Below, one piece after another: positions 15,973 through 24,759 of a stretch of 64,000 nucleotides of DNA. The notes under the pieces are model-generated. The model did not search any database. It was not told the origin of the DNA and was given only the letters and a program-made list of their open reading frames with translations. The position numbers and the translations under genes are program-made. Where the stretch lies: positions 16,080-80,079 of the forward strand of contig JANXQO010000172.1 of the NCBI GenBank assembly GCA_025353485.1. Reading direction: 5' to 3'. Origin of the DNA: Chitinophagales bacterium (lineage in GTDB: Bacteria; Bacteroidota; Bacteroidia; Chitinophagales; Chitinophagaceae). The first letter of the stretch is position 1. Each line of letters begins with the position of its first letter.

Positions 15973-16223
15973 ATGCATTATAAATTGGATAAGCCACTTC
16001 ATGGAACCATAAGCACAGAAAAATACCAATGTACCATTGAATGGCGAAACGGGAAATTTATTTCCGATGAACCCGTGGCAACAGGCAAACCATCTATCAC
16101 TTGGTCACAGTCAGTAAATGAGGCACTGTGTTTTGGATGGATAGACAGTATCCGTAATTCAATAGATGAAGAAAGTTATAGCATACGTTTTACTCCCCGC
16201 AAACCCAGCAGCATCCTTCTCCA
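15973..16223 (+). pseudogene. Chimeric remnant: OsmC N-terminus joined to YdeI-like fragment
   Basis: Residues 1-37 (ending YQCTIEWRNGKFISDEPVATG) look like the start of an OsmC-family protein, which normally continues GKDTGPDPY. Instead the frame runs into GKPSITWSQSVNEALCFGWID and IRFTPRKPSS, the core of the YdeI/OmpD-associated family. The join at the shared GGCAAA/GK suggests a deletion through short homology. The YdeI part then stops where a REP hairpin begins at 16224, and no YdeI C-terminus is recognisable beyond the mobile element. Both parents are recognised from memory of the families; the frame is open into the element to 16332. Confidence 0.6.
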
Positions 16224-16245
16224 TGGTCGGTGTCCTCACCGACCA
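16224..16245. repeat. REP hairpin, left
   Basis: Perfect 9-bp stem TGGTCGGTG/CACCGACCA with 4-base loop TCCT. It is the exact reverse complement of the hairpin at 16856-16877. Confidence 0.9.
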
Positions 16246-16280
16246 AAACGCATAGATTATATTTACATCTCAATTAACCA

Positions 16281-16844
16281 ATGCCGGAACATTTCAACTA
16301 TACAGGACATCGTAATTCGTATACCGAACTAAACCATCCATATTTCTGGACAATAACAATTAAGAATTGGATACATCTTCTAAAAACTGATGATTATAAA
16401 AACATTATCATTGAAAGTTTGTAATGGCTTTGTAATAAAGAGTTGATCCATATTTATGGGTATGTAATTATGCCTAATCATTTGCATCTTTTATGGAACC
16501 AATTAAAAATGAACGGAAAAGAATTTCCCAAAAAAAGTTTTGAGAAATTTACGTCTCACCAATTCAAAATAAAATTACAAAAGGAAAATCCTGAAGAACT
16601 AAAGCAATTTTTTGTAGGCGCTTCGGACAGGGAATATAATTTTTGGCTTCGGGATCCTTTAACTATCAGAATACTCAATAGGGAAATGGCTTTGCAAAAA
16701 TTAGACTACACGCATTACAACCCACTTCAGGAGCATTGGAAATTATGCAATTCCCCTGAAGAGTATAGATATTCTTCTGCAGTCTTTTATGAAAGGCAGG
16801 AAGATGAGTTTAAAATACTTACTCATTATATGAATGATCTTTAA
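16281..16844 (+). pseudogene. RAYT transposase (Y1/HUH), interrupted by a stop codon
   Basis: Reading from the ATG at 16281 gives MPEHFNYTGHRNSYTELNHP ... YFWTITIKNWIHLL ... ESL, then an in-frame TAA at 16422-16424, then WLCNKELIHIYGYVIMPNHLHLLW in the same frame and on to the end at 16844. The HUH motif is HLH in MPNHLHLLW; the C-terminal part has the family DPLTIRIL and DYTHYNPLQEHW patterns. Frame continuity on both sides of the stop shows a single nonsense change (probably CAA to TAA). A TTG at 16443 could start a shorter product that keeps the HUH motif but lacks the N-terminus. Probably inactive. Confidence 0.8.
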
Positions 16845-16855
16845 ATTGAAGTTAG

Positions 16856-16877
16856 TGGTCGGTGAGGACACCGACCA
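16856..16877. repeat. REP hairpin, right
   Basis: Perfect 9-bp stem with loop AGGA, in inverted orientation to the left hairpin. It lies 11 bases after the transposase stop. Confidence 0.9.
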
Positions 16878-17151
16878 TAGTAGAAGATGAGTTCAGTAAA
16901 AACAGTGTTCAGTGTGCCCTGAAGTTGTCGCTCTATTTTCATGGCATGAAGTTATATCTTTCTAAGATTGATTTTTTTCGTTTAGGTATACTTGGACTAT
17001 CAGGTTGTTGTCCGCATCTTAATACAAGTGTCAAAAATGTTTTATCACCCCACCGGCTGGCGGATTGAAGTGAAAAGCCTGCCCACAGGACAGCTTGTAA
17101 CGCAAAGCCGCTACCACTGCCCAACAGTATTTCAAATACACACAGTCCCAA
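16878..17151. other. Non-coding region after the RAYT element
   Basis: No gene I can support. Short open frames exist on both strands but carry no recognisable motif. It may contain eroded remains of the gene disrupted upstream. Confidence 0.4.
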
Positions 17152-18207
17152 TTATTTTTCTTCTCCAATTAAAATTGACCATGGCTTAAGTTCATTCACA
17201 TTCTCACTAATGATGCGGATGATAGCGGTTAAAGGAATAAAAAGGAACATGCCGGGAACACCCCATATCAGCCTGCCCATAAATACAGCAACGATGGTAA
17301 TAAATGGATTTATCTTTACTCTGCCGCCAACAATATGCGGCATTAAAATATTGGCATCAACAAAATGAACAATAATAAAACTAATACCTACTTCAATGGC
17401 GAGATTGCCGCTTCCGTTGGTTACCGCTATCAGCATTCCAAAAGCAGCAGCAATATATATTCCCAGGTAAGGAATAATGTTTAGCACGGCAGCAATTACA
17501 GCAATAAGCAGGGCGAACTTAACACCCAGTATAAGCAGGATAATTAATATCAATGTAAAGAGTATAGCCATTTCAGTTAACAGCCCTACCACATAATTAT
17601 TCATCATAGCCCGTGTGCTTGTAATTACATCATTCACTTTTTGTTTACTTGATGCGTCAAAAAATGCAAGGATAAAATTTTTAAATAATTTGCGGTGTAC
17701 CAGTATGAAGAAAGTAAAGATCAGGAAAAATATAAACAGCACAACAAACTCTATCACACTTATAAAAGTAGTACCTACTGAAGAGATGAAACCCGAAGAC
17801 AGGCTGCCGGCTGATTTACGGAGATAATCCATTTGCTGCGTGGCATCTACATTAAATTTTAATGTAACCCAATCCTGCAGGTTTTGCGCTATTTGCAAAA
17901 ACTTTGTTTGTGCTTTCGGCAGGTCTTTCACAAAAAGGAACAGCTCTTTTATAAAAAAGAAAACAATGCTCCCGACAAATACGAGAAATATCAAAACCGA
18001 TAAAACTGCCGCAAAATTTCTTTTCAATCTTCTTTCAAAAAATTGCGTAAGTGGGTATAAAAGAATGGCAATAAGAAGAGCGAAGAACAAAGGAATAAGA
18101 AGAACCTTGCCTAAATAAAGTATAAGAAGCGTAAGTATAAAAGCTTGCAGCATTAAAGCTATGCGGCCATAAAATGCAAGTGTAGAGTCGCTTTTATTTT
18201 TTATCAT
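17152..18207 (-). CDS. AI-2E family transporter (first copy)
   Basis: A 351-residue polytopic membrane protein of the AI-2E/PerM family: two N-terminal helices (LMLQAFILTLLILYLGKVLL), a soluble helical segment with LKFNVDATQQMDYLRKSAG, then about five further helices with the family motifs YVVGLLTEMAILF, NIIPYLGIYIAA and the C-terminal FVDANILMPHIVGGRVKINP...IWGVPGMFLFIPLTAI. Members are proposed exporters of small molecules or Na+/H+ antiporters; the specific substrate is unknown. A second copy is at 51968-53110. It stands alone, with no obvious operon partner. Confidence 0.92.
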   Translation of the reverse strand: MIKNKSDSTLAFYGRIALMLQAFILTLLILYLGKVLLIPLFFALLIAILLYPLTQFFERRLKRNFAAVLSVLIFLVFVGSIVFFFIKELFLFVKDLPKAQTKFLQIAQNLQDWVTLKFNVDATQQMDYLRKSAGSLSSGFISSVGTTFISVIEFVVLFIFFLIFTFFILVHRKLFKNFILAFFDASSKQKVNDVITSTRAMMNNYVVGLLTEMAILFTLILIILLILGVKFALLIAVIAAVLNIIPYLGIYIAAAFGMLIAVTNGSGNLAIEVGISFIIVHFVDANILMPHIVGGRVKINPFITIVAVFMGRLIWGVPGMFLFIPLTAIIRIISENVNELKPWSILIGEEK

Positions 18208-18416
18208 AAAAATTTTTAACGCTATAGTTTACTAAAGTATTCTTTATTTTTTAATCAAAGAAGGGAGTTTTTGGAATGTTGTACCCGTAAAAAATTTATA
18301 CGGTAAATGAAAGTTGCAGCAATTAAAAGTAATTTTCTTCAGGTAAATGCAAACGAAAGTTTCGGCGCAAGACGATGTTCTGACGGAATCCAAACCTGCA
18401 AAGTTTATTTGCATTT

Positions 18417-18737
18417 TTATGAAAGAAAATAGGTGGGTAAAAAGGAATATGGATCTATAGAACAATAATTTTCTTTTTCTACCGGAAGTTCACCCAGTTC
18501 AATCTCGATAAATGAATTGGTTTCGGTGATCTGCCACAGGTATAATTTTTTGCCATAAGGTTGTTCGCAAATCTCCGGAAGCATTTGCTGTAAAAGGCCA
18601 TTCCAACAGGCTTCTTCCAACTGTTCTTTCTCTGTAAGATGATTTTGATTGTTATCATCTTTTTCATAACAATGCCTGGATGAAAAATTAGTTCCCGTGA
18701 GTAATAAAATTTCCTGTTGTATAGAAGTTGGTTTCAT
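18417..18737 (-). CDS. Conserved-looking small protein, function unknown
   Basis: A 106-residue acidic soluble protein (MKPTSIQQEILLLTGTNFSS ... ELGELPVEKENYCSIDPYSF) rich in Glu and Gln with several aromatic residues in its C-terminal half (LYLWQITETNSFIEIELGELP). No signal peptide, membrane segment or known motif. Codon use and compactness look like a real gene. It stands between the AI-2E gene and mutL on the same strand but is separated from both by more than 200 bases. Confidence 0.6.
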   Translation of the reverse strand: MKPTSIQQEILLLTGTNFSSRHCYEKDDNNQNHLTEKEQLEEACWNGLLQQMLPEICEQPYGKKLYLWQITETNSFIEIELGELPVEKENYCSIDPYSFLPTYFLS

Positions 18738-19158
18738 ATTATTATTATTTAAAAACTTTTGATAGTCAAGTAAAAAAATTCTCTTTTAACAATACGCCGT
18801 ACAAAAAAGTATTGTAGTACGGCTGCAACAAGGCTTATCAAAAAATTACATCTGTTAGGGATAAATGTCTGTATAAGACTATGTAATTAAAGTAAGCTTA
18901 TGGATTTTCAAAAAAGGAGATGGAAGTAAGCAGTGGATATGTTTGATTGTAAATGTAGAAAAGATTTTTTAAAAATGCAACCCGTTTTGGTAAAAATAAT
19001 TAAGCAAATGCAAATGAAAGCTGAGGTGAAATACGATGATAATGTAAAATATTATTTTTTGAGTGAAGCCGGATAGGTATAAATTATTTACTTCCTTCTC
19101 AGGTTTCAATGTCGGTTATAAAAATTTATTTACTATATAAAAAAATTAAATTTATTAA
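18738..19158. other. Intergenic region upstream of mutL stop
   Basis: AT-rich. The only open frame of interest is a 45-codon one at 18939-19076. No hairpin terminator was seen for mutL. Confidence 0.4.
18939..19076 (+). CDS. Possible 45-residue peptide
   Basis: ATG at 18939 to TAG at 19074-19076. The product starts MFDCKCRKDFLKMQPVLVKI and ends YDDNVKYYFLSEAG; it is basic with two Cys near the start. It resembles compact regulatory peptides in size, but there is no family match and the frame could be chance. Confidence 0.25.
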   Translation: MFDCKCRKDFLKMQPVLVKIIKQMQMKAEVKYDDNVKYYFLSEAG

Positions 19159-21018
19159 TTACCTCCCAAACATTTTATCAAGTTCATCTTTTTTAAATTC
19201 CAGGTAACAGGGCTTTCCATTGGGAGTGCAGTTAGGCATTTCGCATTCAAAAAGATCATTGATGAGAGATTCCATTTCTTTATGATCTAATGCTGTACCC
19301 GCTTTTACTGATTGCTGCCATGCCAGTGTGCGCAGGAGCTTTTCACGTTTGTTGAATTTAATATCATTACTAAAATGCTTGTATTGATCCAGCATTTTTT
19401 CCAGCGTTGCTTTTTCATTTCCCTGCACTACATCTGCAGGCGAGCCTTGTATTACAAAAGTATTGTTACCAAAAGGTTCAACCAAATAACCCAGCAACTT
19501 AAGGTCATCTAATAATTCATTTAATAAAACGGTATCCCCTGTTACAAGTTCTATTGCTGCCGGAAACAGGCTTCGTTGTGTAGCAATGGGCTTGCCCTTT
19601 ATTGCATTTAAAAATCTTTCGTATAAAATTCTTTCATGAGCATTCTGCTGGTGTATGGCAATAAATCCATTTTTATTCTCACCAATAATAAAGGTGTTAT
19701 GTAATTGTATAAAATTATTCCCCGTTGCTTTTTTATCTTCTTTTTTTTGATAGGGTTGCAGAGAATATTCACTATTTTCTTTTCTTTCATGTTCATCAAA
19801 TCCCGATTGTGTTTCTGCCTGTAACTCCTCACTCCCAACTTGTAACTCAGCTCCCCAGCGTTTCAGGTCACTTTTGCTTTCAATAAAATGAGCCTGATGT
19901 TTTTGTGTAAATGTTTTAAACAAAGAAGAAGAGGTAGCTGCAGATCTTTTATCATCGGTGAAAGGTTTACTCACCGCATCTGATTGCTGTATGGCAATAT
20001 CAAGATCAAAATCCAACGTGGGGGTTACACTAAATTGTGCCAGTGCATGCTTAACGGCAGATTGTACAAATGCATAAATTATTTTTTCATCCTCAAATTT
20101 TATTTCCTGTTTGGTAGGATGAACATTTATATCTAACCGGGAAGGATCAATATCAATGAACAAAGTATACATCGGGAAGCTGTCTTTAGCGATCATATCA
20201 CTAAAAGCATTCATAACAGCGTGATTAAGATAAGCGCTTTTGATAAAGCGGTTGTTTACAAAAAAATATTGGTCGCCTCTTGTTTTTTTAGCAGTTTCGG
20301 GTTTACCCACAAAGCCGTAAATATTCATGTAATCAGTTTCTTCCTGTACACTAACCAATTTAGCGGCATAATTATTTCCAAGAATCTGAACAAGGCGTTG
20401 TTTTAATGTTCCTTTTTCCAAATGAAAAACCTGCTGCCCGTTGGAAGTAAGAGAAAAAAATATTCCCGGAAAAGCCATGGCAACCCTTATAAACTCATCA
20501 ACAATATGCCTTAATTCAGATGCATTACTTTTTAAAAAATTCCGGCGGGCAGGCACATTAAAAAACAAGTTTTTCATACTAATAGAAGTGCCTTGTTGTA
20601 CCGCTACAGGTTGTTGCATTTTTACAACACTGTTCTCAATTGCAATATAAGTACCCGTAATATCTTCGGCTTTCTTTGTTTTTAATTCAACCTGGGCAAC
20701 GCCTGCAATGCTTGCAAGCGCTTCTCCACGAAAGCCCATTGTTTTAATGTGAAAAAGGTCTTCAATATTTTTTATTTTTGAAGTAGCGTGCCGCTCAAAG
20801 CACATACGGGCATCGGTTTCACTCATCCCATGCCCGTTATCTATAACCTGGATGAGGGCTTTACCTGCATCATTTACAAATAGTTTTATTTCTGTTGCAC
20901 CTGCATCTACGGCATTTTCCAATAATTCTTTAACGGCGCTGGCAGGCCGTTGAATAACTTCTCCTGCGGCAATCTGGTTGGCAATATTTTCTGGTAACAA
21001 CTGTACAATATCCGGCAC
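19159..21018 (-). CDS. mutL: DNA mismatch repair protein MutL
   Basis: A 619-residue MutL with a GTG start at 21018 (MPDIVQLLPENIANQIAAGE). GHKL ATPase motifs: ELLENAVDAGATEI (motif I), VIDNGHGMSETDA (motif II), KTMGFRGEALASIAGV (motif III) and GTSISMKNLFFNVPARRNFL. A low-complexity linker (about 375-445) leads to the dimerisation domain, ending CTPNGKPCYLEF. The endonuclease motif DQHA(x)2E(x)4E of PMS2/MutL-alpha types reads HQQNAHERILYE here, so the metal-binding Asp and His are missing, as I recall for other Bacteroidota MutL. Part of the linker (19819-19855) is made of a simple repeat around TGTAACTC. Confidence 0.96.
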   Translation of the reverse strand: MPDIVQLLPENIANQIAAGEVIQRPASAVKELLENAVDAGATEIKLFVNDAGKALIQVIDNGHGMSETDARMCFERHATSKIKNIEDLFHIKTMGFRGEALASIAGVAQVELKTKKAEDITGTYIAIENSVVKMQQPVAVQQGTSISMKNLFFNVPARRNFLKSNASELRHIVDEFIRVAMAFPGIFFSLTSNGQQVFHLEKGTLKQRLVQILGNNYAAKLVSVQEETDYMNIYGFVGKPETAKKTRGDQYFFVNNRFIKSAYLNHAVMNAFSDMIAKDSFPMYTLFIDIDPSRLDINVHPTKQEIKFEDEKIIYAFVQSAVKHALAQFSVTPTLDFDLDIAIQQSDAVSKPFTDDKRSAATSSSLFKTFTQKHQAHFIESKSDLKRWGAELQVGSEELQAETQSGFDEHERKENSEYSLQPYQKKEDKKATGNNFIQLHNTFIIGENKNGFIAIHQQNAHERILYERFLNAIKGKPIATQRSLFPAAIELVTGDTVLLNELLDDLKLLGYLVEPFGNNTFVIQGSPADVVQGNEKATLEKMLDQYKHFSNDIKFNKREKLLRTLAWQQSVKAGTALDHKEMESLINDLFECEMPNCTPNGKPCYLEFKKDELDKMFGR

Positions 21019-21111
21019 TGTTCTGCGTTTTTTTTATCTGTAAAATTAGCATTATCTACGCTATCAAATTTTAAAGCGTTATTAATACTATAAAATAACT
21101 TACCGCTACCT

Positions 21112-21696
21112 ATGAAAAAAATTATCAGCCTTTCAGGCTTACTATTCATTTTATTTTCGTGCACAAAAGAAAATACTTATCTTCTTAAAAATTCTCACCG
21201 AACAGCAACACAATTTACTAAGTACACTATACGCAAGGAGCAGAATTACTGTGATGGTAACAACTTTATTTCAACTTCGTATTCTGAATTAAATTTTATT
21301 GCAAAATTCGACAGCACTGCGATTTATTCCAATCTAAATCCCGACAATCAGCTTGACATTAATAAGCTATATGGTTTTTCTGATAACAATTCAACACATC
21401 ATTTGTTTAGTGCAAGATTTGGCTGGCGCTGGAGTGACAACGCACTAAGACTTTTTGGCTATGTATATAATGATGGCGTGAGAAACTCAAAGGAATTAGG
21501 AATAGTTGCCATTGGTACAGAAAATATTTGTTCCATTAAAGTAACCCCAAGAAGTTATGTGTTTTCGCTGAACGGAAAAATTGATTCGTTGCCAAGAACC
21601 AGCACAACTTTAGAAGCTACCGGCTATAAATTATATCCCTATTTTGGAGGCGATGAAACAGCGCCCCACAATATTTATATCTGGATAAAGGAATAA
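21112..21696 (+). CDS. Lipoprotein, function unknown
   Basis: A 194-residue lipoprotein: MKKIISLSGLLFILFSC is a short signal with lipobox FSC. The mature part is rich in aromatic and hydroxyl residues and of beta-sheet type (HHLFSARFGWRWSDNALRLF, YVYNDGVRNSKELG, APHNIYIWIKE). I do not recognise a named domain; similar small lipoproteins are frequent in Chitinophagaceae. It is 85 bp upstream of the GH3-beta-lactamase gene on the same strand, both being envelope proteins. Confidence 0.7.
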   Translation: MKKIISLSGLLFILFSCTKENTYLLKNSHRTATQFTKYTIRKEQNYCDGNNFISTSYSELNFIAKFDSTAIYSNLNPDNQLDINKLYGFSDNNSTHHLFSARFGWRWSDNALRLFGYVYNDGVRNSKELGIVAIGTENICSIKVTPRSYVFSLNGKIDSLPRTSTTLEATGYKLYPYFGGDETAPHNIYIWIKE

Positions 21697-21781
21697 AAAA
21701 ATTCTATTATTCGTTAAATCTTCTTCTACATTTCAATCCGGTAATTGGAGTAACTTGTGATGAACTTTCTTAAAAGTTATC

Positions 21782-24721
21782 ATGAAAAAATTTCCGGCTA
21801 CTTTATTTTTTTTTCTTTCTATAATTTCAGTTTCATTTAGTCAATATCAAACAACACCTGCTGCAGTAAGATGGGCAGACAGTGTGTTTAATACACTGAA
21901 TAACGATGAGAGAATTGCGCAGTTAATGGTTTTGCGGGGAAGTTCAATAACAGCAAAAGGTGTGATGTATTTTGACCAGGAAGTAAACGATGCCATCACA
22001 AAATATAATGTTGGTGGTGTATGTCTTTTCCAGGGGCCGCCGGTTAAGCAGGCAAACATTGTAAACAATTATCAGCGCATAGCAAAAACCCCGGTACTCA
22101 TTTGTATTGATGCCGAATGGGGATTGGGAATGCGGATGGATAGCGTGATCCCTTTAAATCATCAGCTAATGTTAGGCGCTGTGCAGGATGCTTCCATAAT
22201 TTATCAATATGGAAAAATTGTTGGGGAGCAATGCAGGCGTGCAGGCATACAGGTTAATTATGCGCCGGTAGTTGATATTAATAATAATCCAAATAATCCT
22301 GTAATTAATGACCGCTCTTTTGGGGAAGATAAATATAAAGTTGGTTTATATGGCGTTCAATATATGAAAGGCATGCAGGATGTTGGTGTAATGGCAACCG
22401 CAAAACATTTTCCGGGCCATGGCGATGTTTCGGTTGATTCACATCTTGATCTACCAGTGATAAATAAAACAAGAGCGCAATTGGACTCTCTTGAGTTATA
22501 TCCTTTTCGTGAAATGTTTAAAGCCGGTGTAGGTGCCGTTATGGTTGCTCATTTGTATATTCCTGCAATTGATAATGCACCCAATCGTGCCACTTCTATT
22601 TCAAAAAATAATGTAACCGGTTTATTAAGAAATGAATTGGGCTACCAGGGATTAACTTTTACGGATGCATTAAATATGCAGGGTGTTGCAAAATATTTTC
22701 CGGGCGGAGAAATAGCAGTAGAGTCAGTTATTGCCGGTAATGATATGTTATGCCTGCCTGCGGATGTACCCGGCAGTATTGCAAAAATTAAAGAAGCAAT
22801 AAATAATAACAAACTAACATGGGATGATATTTATCAAAAGTGTAAAAAAATTTTGGCAGCAAAATATATGTATGGCCCTGGAAATGTAAAACCAATCAAC
22901 ACCAATCATCTTACAGAAGACCTGAACAATAAAGTAAATGGCATGAAAAAAATAGTTGCTGAAAATGCCATTACACTTTTAAATAAACAGGATGACCAAT
23001 TCTTCCCATTACAAAATGATCAAAAAAATAAAACTGTAAAGGACGTTGTTTATGTAGGCATTGGTTTAACAACTGATAATACTTTTGCAGGAAGAATGAA
23101 GAGTGATTATAATGCCGATGTTTTTTATTTTAATTATAAACAGGATTCAGGAAGAATATTATCAACCCTTGCATTAATAAAAAGCCGTTATAAATCAGTA
23201 GTGGTAGGTATTCACGGGTATAACAGATATCCTCAAAATAATTTTGGTATCAGCAATGCTGCCACTGTTCTTGTCCAACAACTGCAGCAACAAACCAAAA
23301 GCATCACCTTTGTTTTTGGTAACCCTTATGCAATAAAAAACTTTTGCGGTGCAAAAAATTTAATTGCCTGTTATGAAGATGACAGTATTACCCAAAATAC
23401 AGCAGCAGATCTGTTGCAGGGAAAAATAACTGCTAAAGGAAAACTTCCGGTTACTGTTTGCGATAATTATCAATATGGTAGCGGCATTGTTCTTAATAAT
23501 AATACGTTGCCTGCAGTGGATCCTGTAACAGCAGGATTAGATCCCATTAAATTAAATGCTATTGATTCAATAGCCGAAGATGCAATTAAAAATGAGGCAA
23601 CTCCCGGTATGGTAATATTGGTTGTTAAGGATGGAAAAGTTGCTTACCAAAAAGCGTTCGGTAAATATGATTATGATAAGCCTGAACCTGTAACCCTGCA
23701 ATCAATTTTTGATATGGCTTCGGTTACAAAAATTTGCGCCACTACATTATGCGTAATGAAATTGTATGATGAAGGAAAACTTGATCTGCAAAAGCATTTG
23801 GGAGATTACCTGCCCTGGGTAAAGGGAAGCGACAAAGAAAATCTTTTAATAGAAAATATTTTATTGCACCAGGCAGGGCTTATTCCTACAACACAATTTG
23901 TTAAAGAAACACTTGACAGTGTCACAAAAAGTCCGCTGCCAAAGTATTACTCCACAAGACAAACAGATTCTTTTACTATTCGTGTTGCTGAAAATTTATA
24001 CATAAGAAATGATTGGAGAGATACAATGTATAAAAGAATGGTGGAAAGTAAATTAAGCCCTTCTGATAAATATGTGTACAGCGATAATGATTTTATTTTT
24101 CTGGGAAAAATTGTAGAAGCCATTACAGGACAAACTTTGGATAACTATGTAAAGAAAACATTTTACGATCCCCTGGGGCTTACTGCCACAGGGTTTAAAC
24201 CAAGAGAGAGATTTACGCTTGACAGGATTGTTCCTACAGAAACAGAAAGATCTTTTCGTTTACAACATCTTAGAGGTGACGTTCATGATCCCGGCGCTTC
24301 CATGTTTGGCGGCGTTGCAGGACATGCAGGATTGTTCAGCACCGCCTACGATCTTGGTGTAATAATGCAAATGCTTTTAAATGGAGGTACTATTAATGGA
24401 AAGCAATTTATAAAACCGGAAACGATAAAATTGTTTTCAGCATATAACAGTTCTATAAGCCGCAGAGGTTTTGGTTTTGATAAACCTGAAAAAGAAAATG
24501 AGTCGCTTAAAGAACCCTATCCATCAAAGCTTGCATCACCACTTACTTTCGGCCACACTGGTTATACAGGCACCTGTGTTTGGGCAGACCCTAAATATAA
24601 TATAGTGTTCATCTTTTTAAGTAACCGTGTAAATCCTAAGGGTGGTGATAATATTTTATTATCAAGGCTTAATGTAAGGGGAAAAATTCAGGATGCTGTT
24701 TATCATGCAATGGGTTTATAA
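21782..24721 (+). CDS. Glycoside hydrolase family 3 fused to a serine beta-lactamase-like domain
   Basis: A 979-residue exported protein (signal peptide FPATLFFFLSIISVSFSQ). Residues 30-370 are a GH3 barrel of NagZ type with the loop KHFPGHGDVSVDSHLDLP (catalytic His/Asp) and nucleophile region TDALNMQGV; 380-570 are the GH3 C-terminal domain; 590-979 are a class C beta-lactamase/serine hydrolase with SVTK (active Ser and Lys near 647-650), YSDN in the YxN position and HTGYTG in the KTG position. NagZ-type enzymes remove N-acetylglucosamine from muropeptides, and the second domain probably acts as an esterase or peptidase on the same material, so periplasmic cell-wall turnover is likely. This fusion is known in Bacteroidota. 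Confidence 0.92.
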   Translation: MKKFPATLFFFLSIISVSFSQYQTTPAAVRWADSVFNTLNNDERIAQLMVLRGSSITAKGVMYFDQEVNDAITKYNVGGVCLFQGPPVKQANIVNNYQRIAKTPVLICIDAEWGLGMRMDSVIPLNHQLMLGAVQDASIIYQYGKIVGEQCRRAGIQVNYAPVVDINNNPNNPVINDRSFGEDKYKVGLYGVQYMKGMQDVGVMATAKHFPGHGDVSVDSHLDLPVINKTRAQLDSLELYPFREMFKAGVGAVMVAHLYIPAIDNAPNRATSISKNNVTGLLRNELGYQGLTFTDALNMQGVAKYFPGGEIAVESVIAGNDMLCLPADVPGSIAKIKEAINNNKLTWDDIYQKCKKILAAKYMYGPGNVKPINTNHLTEDLNNKVNGMKKIVAENAITLLNKQDDQFFPLQNDQKNKTVKDVVYVGIGLTTDNTFAGRMKSDYNADVFYFNYKQDSGRILSTLALIKSRYKSVVVGIHGYNRYPQNNFGISNAATVLVQQLQQQTKSITFVFGNPYAIKNFCGAKNLIACYEDDSITQNTAADLLQGKITAKGKLPVTVCDNYQYGSGIVLNNNTLPAVDPVTAGLDPIKLNAIDSIAEDAIKNEATPGMVILVVKDGKVAYQKAFGKYDYDKPEPVTLQSIFDMASVTKICATTLCVMKLYDEGKLDLQKHLGDYLPWVKGSDKENLLIENILLHQAGLIPTTQFVKETLDSVTKSPLPKYYSTRQTDSFTIRVAENLYIRNDWRDTMYKRMVESKLSPSDKYVYSDNDFIFLGKIVEAITGQTLDNYVKKTFYDPLGLTATGFKPRERFTLDRIVPTETERSFRLQHLRGDVHDPGASMFGGVAGHAGLFSTAYDLGVIMQMLLNGGTINGKQFIKPETIKLFSAYNSSISRRGFGFDKPEKENESLKEPYPSKLASPLTFGHTGYTGTCVWADPKYNIVFIFLSNRVNPKGGDNILLSRLNVRGKIQDAVYHAMGL

Positions 24722-24759
24722 GATCAACCTTGTTTAACTTGAAAAATAATTTCTCTTAG

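Larger units (their letters stand above)
16224..16877. mobile_element. REP-flanked RAYT element
   Basis: A 654-bp unit bounded by two hairpins that are exact reverse complements of each other: arms TGGTCGGTG and CACCGACCA with loop TCCT at 16224-16245, and the same arms with loop AGGA at 16856-16877. Between them lies one IS200/Y1-type transposase gene. This is the arrangement of a REP-associated tyrosine transposase with its own REP pair. It sits in, and has truncated, a YdeI-like gene. Confidence 0.82.
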
